From assembly GCA_027364825.1 (NCBI GenBank), contig DAHXOM010000258.1, forward strand, positions 1-10,307: a stretch of DNA of 10,307 nt, in the 5' to 3' direction. Source of the DNA: a bacterium (GTDB lineage: Bacteria; JAMCPX01). A program made the position numbers and the translations under genes. Shown one piece after another: positions 1-6,622 of the stretch; the stretch's first letter is position 1; each line of letters begins with the position of its first letter. The notes below the pieces were generated by a model that was not told the DNA's origin, did not search any database, and saw nothing but the letters and a program-made list of their open reading frames with translations.

Positions 1-2763
1 GTATTTGCTATGTTCAGTCTTCTACTCACACAGTGTTCAACAAGCAAGGTGTATCCCTATCAAAACACACTCAATGCAGACAAGATCATCATGAATGGAG
101 GACTCAACACCAGCAGTTCAAGAGGACAGGCTCAATCTCTGTACGCCGATGCTCTGAATAACCTTGGAAAAGGTGACCCAAATTATAATTTTATATATTC
201 GCATGCAAACTTCGGGCTCGCCATGATCGGTACTTGGAATGGACTTGATACAATTTCAAGCCTCCTGAGCTCTACAAATATACTCAGTTCAACCCCGGGT
301 TCATGCAAGCCTGTAGACCTGTCTGCCTATCAGACACTTTTGGGACCGGTCATAGATAACATGCTTTCTCCTATAGTTGCCCATCTTCAGGCAGTGAGTA
401 CGTTTACGGGTTTTTCTTTTACTATAAATACAGCTACGCTGACTGTCTTTACGGACATGAGCATACTGAGCAGTAAACTGGCAGGTCAGGGCTTTAGCCT
501 TGATATGTCAGGCGCCTATGACCTTGGTGAGGTAGACGGCATGTTAAGCTTATTTGAAACAATCCAGGGCGGAGCTAAACTCTTGTTTTCATACAACGGG
601 GTGCTGAATGAACTGGTAAATCTATTGATGGGTTTAACACAAACAGGCTGCACAATGCCTAATCCATTAACAGATCCGAGTTTCGGAACACTGACCTCGA
701 ACGGCGCCCAGATGATCTCCGACGCACAGTACCTCCTTGCTGATGCAGCAAAGAATTTCTCCAACGGCATGAGTGTCATTATGGCACGGAGCGGTGATAA
801 CTCAGCCCACGGATTCATAAACTATGTTGATAACGACAAGAACGGCAAATACGACGCTCCTACAAGTACTACAAGCGGGGACACATGGGGTTCCGAAGTA
901 ATAGGCCAGTTAGTTGATATTGTACTCCAATTATTGCCTAAAGTGTTACCTGCAAGCTCGGGCAGCAGCTCGATTACAAGCCTTCTACCATTGCTCCCGT
1001 CACTCCTTGGTTGTACTTCCACAGATCAGAAAACACAGGGACAGTGTCTGAGTAATGCCCTCTTTATTAAGGGCGGACTAACCATTCCTCTCAGTGCAAG
1101 TATGCCCATTACCCTCCCGGCCCTATCGAGATTGATCTATCTTACGGACTTACAGTCTGTTTCAAATGTACTGTATGCAAGTATCATAGATACCAATGGC
1201 CAGCACCCCATTGATATTGTACCTGCAATACCGGTGCTTTTGCCGAGATTGATGCCTATATTACAGCCTATTCTTGCCGGTTTAGGATCCGGCAGCAGCA
1301 CTCTTGGTCCATTGATCGGGTTACTCCCTACTCTGGTGAGTGTAATGTTTGATAATACAGGCGATGCGTATACATCCCTGCCGGTATTACCATCCATAGA
1401 TCTTGGTGCATTCTTTAACAACCCTCCTCCTGACCTGAAAGCATTTGCTCCTCTTTCTTATCCGACGGCATCACCCATTGTCGGAGCAAGCGCCTATTCA
1501 GCACCGGAGCCATTTGCAGACGGTTTTGTCCATGTGCCGGCATCCGAAGATCCGAATGGTGCAGGGTACTGGACAGCATCAGCGAGCTTTTCACCCGGAA
1601 CCGCCGGTTCCGCAAGCGGTCCCGGTAATGTAATAAACGGTACTGTTGATGGTACCTGTGATATGGCAACCATAATAACGGATTCTACAACCGGCACACC
1701 TATCACTTATACTACAACCGGGCCGTGCACCGGAGATCCGACGTCACCGTCTTATTCCGGAGAGTGGTATCAGGACAGCGGAGACCATGTATGGCATGCA
1801 GGCACACCGGTATGCAATAGTGCACAATCGAATCAGCCGTGTTTTGTGAATATGTACGGTGATGCCCAATACCACAATGCGGGAGATATTATAGAACAAA
1901 CTGACGAGGAACAGGGATTCCCATTTAGTGGATCCGGCTACTCCTTAAACTACTTAACTGCAACTACGCTGACAACCGTGACTGCATGGAGCGATACAGG
2001 CACAGACAGGGTACCTGATAACCTTGAGCTTGGCTATAGCCTTGCAACAAACCCTGATCCTTATGGTGATGACATAACTTGTACCACCCTGGCTCCGTTA
2101 CCTCCGCTTCTACCGGGTTTCTCTGGATATTTACCATGGCCTATACCAAACACCCCCCCGGCGATTGGCAACGCGGTTTGCGGAGAAAAGAACGGCCAAC
2201 CTGATTTATGGAATGGTTCTCTGTTTTCATTGCTCTACGCAGGAGTATATATTAACACAGCTCCATTGGGAATACCTTTGAGTTTGGGATTAGTATTACC
2301 GCTCGGGCCCCTGATGGGATCCAGCTCAACTCCATTCTTCCCGCGGTATCATTACTGGCCGGGCAGTACATTTGCTGATCCGCCAAAACTCATTACCCTT
2401 AACGTGACGGGAACTACATTTGTGCAGCTTGCTGCAGCACTCGACCCATCTATGGCGCCTATACTTGCGGCAATACTTCCTGTAAACACCTTAGACTCTA
2501 TTGCCATTGCATTGCCGAATGATGCCTATATGTTCTTCCCGGATCCGAGCTTTGGGGGCTTGCTCACCGTGGGTCAGTTCAACTGGTGCAGTAAATACCA
2601 AAACTTTATTGGTATACCCTACAATGCCTCTGCACCGTGCGATGCCATAGCTTATTCAACGACAAATATGAACAATGCACAGATGAACCAATATACAAAC
2701 ATCGTAACCCTGTTAATCAATGTATTAACCGGTAAGGTCAGTCTGAGCAGCTTGGGCCTATAA
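1..2763 (+). CDS. Large exported lipoprotein-like protein with calcium-loop motifs (5' partial)
   Basis: The reading frame is open to the left edge, so the first in-window ATG (base 10) is probably not the true start. The codons before it continue a hydrophobic stretch that ends in LLLTQC, which looks like the end of a lipoprotein signal (Cys9 counted from that ATG, with an unusual Gln at -1). About 917 residues follow. Residues 38-75 resemble one TPR-like helical pair. An EF-hand/dockerin-like loop lies at 274-282 (D274, D276, N278, G279, D282). A thrombospondin-type-3-like loop lies at 662-673 (D662, D666, P669, D670, E673), with TNPD just after it. Between them are Leu/Pro-rich stretches and a Ser/Thr/Gly/Pro-rich linker (about 465-600). 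Twelve cysteines besides Cys9 could form disulfides, as in an exported protein. I do not recognise a named family. Surface location and calcium binding are inferences. The gene ends at a strong terminator. Confidence 0.75.
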   Translation, partial: VFAMFSLLLTQCSTSKVYPYQNTLNADKIIMNGGLNTSSSRGQAQSLYADALNNLGKGDPNYNFIYSHANFGLAMIGTWNGLDTISSLLSSTNILSSTPGSCKPVDLSAYQTLLGPVIDNMLSPIVAHLQAVSTFTGFSFTINTATLTVFTDMSILSSKLAGQGFSLDMSGAYDLGEVDGMLSLFETIQGGAKLLFSYNGVLNELVNLLMGLTQTGCTMPNPLTDPSFGTLTSNGAQMISDAQYLLADAAKNFSNGMSVIMARSGDNSAHGFINYVDNDKNGKYDAPTSTTSGDTWGSEVIGQLVDIVLQLLPKVLPASSGSSSITSLLPLLPSLLGCTSTDQKTQGQCLSNALFIKGGLTIPLSASMPITLPALSRLIYLTDLQSVSNVLYASIIDTNGQHPIDIVPAIPVLLPRLMPILQPILAGLGSGSSTLGPLIGLLPTLVSVMFDNTGDAYTSLPVLPSIDLGAFFNNPPPDLKAFAPLSYPTASPIVGASAYSAPEPFADGFVHVPASEDPNGAGYWTASASFSPGTAGSASGPGNVINGTVDGTCDMATIITDSTTGTPITYTTTGPCTGDPTSPSYSGEWYQDSGDHVWHAGTPVCNSAQSNQPCFVNMYGDAQYHNAGDIIEQTDEEQGFPFSGSGYSLNYLTATTLTTVTAWSDTGTDRVPDNLELGYSLATNPDPYGDDITCTTLAPLPPLLPGFSGYLPWPIPNTPPAIGNAVCGEKNGQPDLWNGSLFSLLYAGVYINTAPLGIPLSLGLVLPLGPLMGSSSTPFFPRYHYWPGSTFADPPKLITLNVTGTTFVQLAAALDPSMAPILAAILPVNTLDSIAIALPNDAYMFFPDPSFGGLLTVGQFNWCSKYQNFIGIPYNASAPCDAIAYSTTNMNNAQMNQYTNIVTLLINVLTGKVSLSSLGL

Positions 2764-2775
2764 AAGACACTGTAA

Positions 2776-2807
2776 GGGGCGATCTTTGATCGCCCCTTTT
2801 TTATTTT
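2776..2807 (+). terminator. Intrinsic terminator after the large lipoprotein-like gene
   Basis: A perfect 9-bp stem (GGGGCGATC, loop TTT, GATCGCCCC) at 2776-2796 is followed by TTTTTTATTTT. The hairpin starts 12 bases after the stop codon at 2763. The T-tract runs directly into the ATG of the next gene at 2808, so that gene has no normal leader from this direction. Confidence 0.93.
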
Positions 2808-3080
2808 ATGACAACCTACAAAATTCCGGACGACATAATAGTTACCGAGCTTGACAACAACGAGGCAATACTGCTCGATATGCGGAACAAGCGGTACTAT
2901 TCCCTGAATGAAACCGGCCTTGCAATCTTCAAGGGTATTGAATCAAACCTCACCCGGGACAAGATTATAGAAAAAATTATGTCTGTTTATGAGATAGATC
3001 AGGACAAGGCAAGCAGCAGTGTCAGCATCATACTGCAAAGGTTATTGTCCCTGAACATCATCGAGAAACATGAAACATAG
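2808..3080 (+). CDS. PqqD-family peptide-binding protein (RRE-like)
   Basis: This 90-residue protein has the PqqD fold pattern. A short N-terminal strand region leads to the hallmark ILLDMRNKRYYSLNETG (about residues 21-37), then winged-helix-like helices ending in a SIILQRLLSLNII segment. PqqD-like domains are RiPP recognition elements: they bind leader peptides and present them to modifying enzymes. Length is normal for the family (about 85-100). Stand-alone PqqD proteins also occur in lasso-peptide loci and in the HPr-rel-A system, which fits the B2 protease and nucleotidyltransferase two and three genes downstream. The ATG at 2808 is the only sensible start, because TGA lies in frame at 2787 with no alternative start codon between. 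It has no Shine-Dalgarno sequence: the preceding bases are the terminator T-tract. The 3' end overlaps the next gene by 11 bases. The client peptide is not visible in the window. Confidence 0.88.
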   Translation: MTTYKIPDDIIVTELDNNEAILLDMRNKRYYSLNETGLAIFKGIESNLTRDKIIEKIMSVYEIDQDKASSSVSIILQRLLSLNIIEKHET

Positions 3081-4044
3081 AGCAGTTCCACCCCTGGTTC
3101 TATTCCTCCTGGTTATAGCAGCACTTACCCCGGCATGCTCACGGCAGTCCTATCAGACATCATTGAACCAACAACCATTGATAGTTTTTGTATCCGCAAG
3201 AGACGGTGATTACAGTATATACTCCATGAAAGAGGACGGCTCTGCAGTAATGCGCCTCAGCGATCCTTCCGGTGACTGCGTATTGCACCAGTGCTTTGAC
3301 ACCTATCCGACCGCCTGCAAAAACAATATAGCATTCTCTTCCAACAGGACGGGCAGGTTTCAAATCTATACAATGTCTACCAGCGGCCAGAATTTGACCC
3401 AACTCACCAGTACCCCGAATGCAGATTCGGATGCACCTGATTACAGCCATGATTGCGGCACCATCTCGTACACAATGGCTGCGGGAACCAAAAGAGAGCT
3501 TGAAAATATTGACCTCCAGACAGATGCGACTACACAGATCACGAATGATGACGGCTCCGGCGCTTGCTGCGGTAAATTCTCGCCCGATGACAAAACCATA
3601 GCCTACATCCATGATCCCTTTCCGGGTGCCAGCCCCATACCAAGTACCGAAGCACCCATGAGTATCTATACCATAGCTCCGGATGGGTCGAACAGACAGT
3701 GGCTCTGCAACACTTCAAACATAGTTCCGCCGATTTCATGGTCGCCGGATGGGAAGACCATAATTTTCCTTGCAGCCTCACCGACCACCGGGCACCTGCA
3801 GGTATTCTCAATGCCTGTTGACTGCAGCGGGCCCCCAAAGGGATTATCAAACCCTGCTTTTGATGCATTTGACCCTGCCTTTTCTCCTGATGGCCATTCA
3901 ATAGCTTATGTATCCACACAGTATGGCAATGAAAGGATATTTTTAATGAATGCAGACGGGTCCAATAGCTTCGATATAACCAATGATGTTCATTTGAACG
4001 ACCAGCCAACATGGCAGAAAGGCATACTATTACCTGTACCGTAA
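3070..4044 (+). CDS. TolB-like six-bladed beta-propeller lipoprotein
   Basis: The 324-residue product begins with a positive N-terminus, a hydrophobic core (about 9-19) and LTPAC, which suggests a lipoprotein signal cleaved before Cys23. The -3 residue is Thr instead of the usual Leu, so the lipobox is imperfect. The rest is made of PD40/TolB-type repeats, for example AFSSNRTGRFQIYTM, FSPDDKTIAYI, WSPDGKTIIFL and FSPDGHSIAYVS, each followed by an IYxM-xxDGS type strand. About six blades can be counted, as in the TolB propeller. TolB's N-terminal domain is absent. Eight further cysteines (including a CC pair) suggest disulfides in the periplasm. Propellers of this kind usually bind protein or peptide partners; no catalytic domain is attached. 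It overlaps the PqqD gene by 11 bases and the next gene by 34 bases, so it is probably translated with both. A role in binding the product of this locus is inference. Confidence 0.88.
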   Translation: MKHRAVPPLVLFLLVIAALTPACSRQSYQTSLNQQPLIVFVSARDGDYSIYSMKEDGSAVMRLSDPSGDCVLHQCFDTYPTACKNNIAFSSNRTGRFQIYTMSTSGQNLTQLTSTPNADSDAPDYSHDCGTISYTMAAGTKRELENIDLQTDATTQITNDDGSGACCGKFSPDDKTIAYIHDPFPGASPIPSTEAPMSIYTIAPDGSNRQWLCNTSNIVPPISWSPDGKTIIFLAASPTTGHLQVFSMPVDCSGPPKGLSNPAFDAFDPAFSPDGHSIAYVSTQYGNERIFLMNADGSNSFDITNDVHLNDQPTWQKGILLPVP

Positions 4045-4436
4045 TAGACAGAATTATCCTGTTTCTCAGAATGGGATTTTATACCTTTTACATGCCTTAT
4101 CTTGAAAAACGGCATGGCTTAAAGGAACTATTTAACATACTATCGCACAATAAAAATCAGTATGACTGCGACAGAAATATAATACGGGATTATGTACATA
4201 CCTGGCTTGGTATCAAGGGCTTGTTCACGCCCCAGCATTGCTGGAATAGAACATTATTGCTCTATAAATTCCTGAAGTCTGCCGGGTACAACGTAATACT
4301 CTATACGGGTATAAGAAAAGATGCTATACATGGTACTTCGATAACAGGCCATAGCTGGGTCACTATCGACGGTCGGGTGTTCGATGACAGAGAGAAGATT
4401 GCAGATGAACATTATATAACATTTTATTATCCATGA
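4011..4436 (+). CDS. Lasso-peptide B2-type (transglutaminase-like) protease
   Basis: This 141-residue protein matches the stand-alone C-terminal domain of McjB, the leader peptidase of lasso-peptide biosynthesis (transglutaminase-like superfamily). The catalytic Cys lies in QHCWNRTLLLYKFLKSAG (Cys77) and the His in GHSWVTIDG (His114). Asp126 follows 12 residues later. The Cys-His and His-Asp spacings match the McjB triad as I remember it (Cys150, His186, Asp198). The N-terminal part (VIDRIILFLRMGFY) has the amphipathic helix common in B2 proteins. In known systems B2 cleaves the leader from a precursor held by a PqqD-like B1 protein, which here lies two genes upstream. The start at 4011 overlaps the propeller gene by 34 bases and has no clear ribosome binding site; Met21 (4071) is a weaker alternative. 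The stop overlaps the next start as ATGA. The triad is intact, so activity is plausible; the substrate is unknown. Confidence 0.88.
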   Translation: MAERHTITCTVIDRIILFLRMGFYTFYMPYLEKRHGLKELFNILSHNKNQYDCDRNIIRDYVHTWLGIKGLFTPQHCWNRTLLLYKFLKSAGYNVILYTGIRKDAIHGTSITGHSWVTIDGRVFDDREKIADEHYITFYYP

Positions 4437-5659
4437 CAGAACTATTCGGCCCATTCAGGAAACTACTGCTCGATCTCTGTTCCCCGGTAAAATCTACAGA
4501 GCAAATAAAGTCTCTCAAACAAAAACTCGGTAAAATAACTCCGGAAAGCGTTTTAAAGCTTGCAGCAATCGAATTCCTTTCTCCGCTCTTGTATTACCGT
4601 CTTAAACAGCTCAATGTGCCCGGGTACAATGGTATATTGCCCCAGCTCAAAGACAGCTATATGAAGAATACGGCACGTAACGTTTTATTACTCAAGCAGG
4701 TCAAACTTTTAAAAAAACGAGCAGAACAAGACGGAATACAGATGATACTCCTGAAAGGCGCGGGATTAGCCATATCCGTTTACAACGAAATAGGACTAAG
4801 GCCCATGGCTGATATAGACATACTTGTTCATCGGCAACACACTGAAAGAATCAAGGAACTTATGGAACATGATAACATGCACCCATTGTTTGAGGACACC
4901 AATCAGGACTGGCTTTTTAACATAAAATCCCATTTCGTCCCTTATCAGTCTGAAGACAATACCCTCTCTCTCGAGGTTCACACGAGATTATTTGACGACC
5001 GGTTTATACAGGTTGCGGATATCGACCCGTTTCAGGGCGCACGCACGGTAAACTGGGACAATGAATCATTCCTGATACCTGATCCGAACACAGCATTCAT
5101 CTACGGGCTGTATCACCTTGCGATACACCATAATTTTTCGTTCAGACTCAGAGATATTGTGGATCTTCAATACCTGGCATCTTACGATAATCTTGTTCCT
5201 GAAAAAATATTTTCTTTCCTTGATTCTACGCATGCCGCGGGGCTGTTCCTGCCCTTGATACCTACAGCCTTTAAGATCCTGAACCGAGTTCAGGATGACG
5301 AAAAAAAGATAATCGGTAAGTCTGCAAAACAGGGGCACTACGACACTGCAGCAATAACTCATGCATATCTTTACTGGACAAACAGCGTGGCTATGAAATA
5401 CCTGCCAATACAGCTGTCATCGAGATTATCAGACGCCACACTCAGGATTGCAACCCTGCTGACTTCGGGTATAAAAATCTGGCTGCCCCGTGTCTTCCGC
5501 TTTACCGACTACGAAGTATCCATATTTTATAAATCACAAAAACATCTCGGTATATTCAAAAGAGCCGGAATGGCATTATGGCTCATCTCTGTTGCTATTG
5601 CTTATGCGATCGTGTTACCGTTGTTTTATATAAAAGCACAGGTACAAAAGAGACCTTAA
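4433..5659 (+). CDS. Nucleotidyltransferase family protein (NTP_transf_5-like)
   Basis: The 408-residue product carries the core of the uncharacterised nucleotidyltransferase family found in lasso-peptide and HPr-rel-A loci. LLKGAGLA (about 106-113) is followed by GLRPMADIDILV (about 121-132), where Asp127 and Asp129 form the metal-binding DxD pair of the polymerase-beta-like fold. Downstream are the usual family landmarks of a beta-rich segment with LEVHTRLF and the helical HLAIHH region. The family is thought to transfer a nucleotide to a substrate; in some lasso loci it accompanies a kinase and is proposed to tailor the peptide. Its exact reaction is not established. Residues about 380-401 form a hydrophobic helix followed by a basic tail, suggesting a C-terminal membrane anchor. 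The start is coupled to the B2 stop (ATGA). Residues 281-289 are encoded by a palindromic repeat, described separately. Confidence 0.85.
   Translation: MTELFGPFRKLLLDLCSPVKSTEQIKSLKQKLGKITPESVLKLAAIEFLSPLLYYRLKQLNVPGYNGILPQLKDSYMKNTARNVLLLKQVKLLKKRAEQDGIQMILLKGAGLAISVYNEIGLRPMADIDILVHRQHTERIKELMEHDNMHPLFEDTNQDWLFNIKSHFVPYQSEDNTLSLEVHTRLFDDRFIQVADIDPFQGARTVNWDNESFLIPDPNTAFIYGLYHLAIHHNFSFRLRDIVDLQYLASYDNLVPEKIFSFLDSTHAAGLFLPLIPTAFKILNRVQDDEKKIIGKSAKQGHYDTAAITHAYLYWTNSVAMKYLPIQLSSRLSDATLRIATLLTSGIKIWLPRVFRFTDYEVSIFYKSQKHLGIFKRAGMALWLISVAIAYAIVLPLFYIKAQVQKRP
5273..5299 (+). repeat. REP-like palindrome inside the nucleotidyltransferase gene
   Basis: ATCCTGAAC, loop CGA, GTTCAGGAT is a perfect 9-bp inverted repeat at 5276-5296. 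Read on the minus strand with its flanks it gives GTCATCCTGAACTCGGTTCAGGATCTT in two halves around the loop, the pattern of a palindromic repeat commonly scattered between bacterial genes. Here it sits inside a coding sequence and is read in frame as KILNRVQDD (residues 281-289). The minus strand encodes the equally typical repeat peptide VILNSVQDL. Only one copy is seen in the window, so its repeat status rests on recognition of the pattern. Confidence 0.7.
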
Positions 5660-5660
5660 A

Positions 5661-5666
5661 AGGAGG
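5661..5666 (+). promoter_or_regulatory. Strong Shine-Dalgarno that sets the start of the ElyC-like gene
   Basis: AGGAGG lies 4 bases before the ATG at 5671 and just after the nucleotidyltransferase stop at 5659. It is the only full-strength ribosome binding site in the right-facing gene set. It shows that the in-frame ATG at 5578, which lies inside the upstream gene, is not the start. Confidence 0.85.
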
Positions 5667-5670
5667 ATGT

Positions 5671-6441
5671 ATGTTTCTATTGTCGAAACTGTTTACTGCA
5701 TGGCTTTTACCGCCAGGATTGGCTATCACCATGCTATTTTTATGGGCGCTCATGCTTATCAAGAAAAAAAATTACGGTATCGGTATTCTTATGGTAATAT
5801 TTTCCGTTTCCGTTTACACGGCATGCCTTGGCCCTCTTGCCGATAAACTCATGCTGCCGCTCGAGAATACATATGCACAGTTGAACATAAAAGACGTATC
5901 CTCCCATGATGTGTACGTTGTGCTGGGCGGAGGTATACACAGTAATACTCCGGATCTTGAAGGAGAAGGTTCTCCCACCGGTGATGCCCTTCACAGGCTC
6001 GTTTATGCCTTCAGATTGTACAGGATCCAGCCGCTACCAATCATCGTAAGCAGCGGCAAGGCTTTTAAATGCCAGCGGCCCGAGGCACCTGTTCTGAAGC
6101 GGTATCTGTTCCAGATGGGTGTACCGGAAAAGGACATCTACACGGATTCAAAAAGCAGGAATACGTATGAAAACGCCGCCGATGTTAAAGATTTGTGCGC
6201 AAAGATGACGTGCAACAAGGTTATTCTGATTACCTCGGCTTACCACATGAAAAGGGCGGTTTTTGCATTCAAACATGCCGGGTTGACCAATATAGTGCCT
6301 GCACCTACTGATTATAAAATAAACAGGACATGCTATAATTTCATGGATTATATGCCGAATCTGGAGGCTTTGGAAAATACCTATAGGGCACTCCATGAAT
6401 ACGTAGGTTTGCTGTACTACAAAATGCTTGTCAAGATATAA
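5671..6441 (+). CDS. DUF218 / YdcF-family membrane protein, ElyC-like
   Basis: The 256-residue protein has two hydrophobic segments near the N-terminus (about 8-30 and 36-53), then a soluble DUF218 domain. Domain landmarks are DVYVVLGGG (about 84-92), a GDALHRL helix, IIVSSGKA, the conserved DSKSRNTYENA segment (equivalent to ExxSxxTxENA) and ITSAYHMKRA. Length and the two-helix N-terminus match E. coli ElyC (about 259 residues), which affects envelope integrity and lipid-carrier use in peptidoglycan synthesis. Assignment to ElyC rather than SanA/YdcF rests on this topology only. DUF218 folds bind nucleotide-like or phosphorylated ligands, but a reaction is not established. It follows the nucleotidyltransferase by 11 bases and is probably the last gene of that operon. 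Whether it belongs functionally to the peptide module or is an envelope gene that happens to share the transcript is unclear. Confidence 0.88.
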   Translation: MFLLSKLFTAWLLPPGLAITMLFLWALMLIKKKNYGIGILMVIFSVSVYTACLGPLADKLMLPLENTYAQLNIKDVSSHDVYVVLGGGIHSNTPDLEGEGSPTGDALHRLVYAFRLYRIQPLPIIVSSGKAFKCQRPEAPVLKRYLFQMGVPEKDIYTDSKSRNTYENAADVKDLCAKMTCNKVILITSAYHMKRAVFAFKHAGLTNIVPAPTDYKINRTCYNFMDYMPNLEALENTYRALHEYVGLLYYKMLVKI

Positions 6442-6503
6442 ATTAAAACGTTCATTCATGACATCAATTCTAAGGATGGTTGAGACGGGATAAAAGAAGC
6501 TCG

Positions 6504-6550
6504 AATTCCCCTCACTCTAACCCTCTACCGCAAGGGGAGACGGAATTTTT
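6504..6550. repeat. Palindromic repeat in the convergent gap, terminator-like
   Basis: The gap between the converging ElyC-like and HEAT genes contains CCCCTCACTCTAACCCTCTA followed by CCGCAAGGGGAGACGG, a close match to a widespread intergenic repeat (CCCTCACCCTAACCCTCTCCC...GGGGAGAGGG). An imperfect hairpin forms around the GCAA loop at 6530-6533 (pairs 6521-6522/6542-6543, 6524-6526/6538-6540, 6528-6529/6534-6535). An outer AATTCC/GGAATT pair spans 6504-6547. On the plus strand it is followed by TTTTT, so it may end the right-facing operon; that use is inference. I see no gene in the rest of 6442-6622. Confidence 0.62.
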
Positions 6551-6622
6551 GGAAGCCCTGACATAAGTGCCGAGAAGTTCATTTATTAACCCGACAAATG
6601 CAATAGGACAGTTTGGTCATTT

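Noticed and set aside
1596..1612. Inverted repeat CGGAACC / GGTTCCG in the large lipoprotein-like gene
   Set aside because: It is short, lies in a Gly/Ala/Pro-rich linker where such coincidences are common, and matches no recognised repeat.
2764..2807. A short lasso-type precursor gene just upstream of the PqqD gene
   Set aside because: The gap is only 44 bases and is filled by the terminator hairpin. I found no convincing leader-core peptide frame in the other gaps of the right-facing half either.
3160..4012. Long minus-strand frames (150 and 157 codons) opposite the propeller gene
   Set aside because: The opposite strand encodes clear PD40 repeats; these frames have no domain signal or ribosome binding site.
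5066..5362. 98-codon minus-strand frame opposite the nucleotidyltransferase, containing VILNSVQDL
   Set aside because: It is antisense to a well-supported gene, and the familiar peptide is only the repeat read backwards.
5578..5670. A 31-residue N-terminal extension of the ElyC-like protein
   Set aside because: It lies inside the nucleotidyltransferase gene, and AGGAGG directly before the ATG at 5671 sets the start there.
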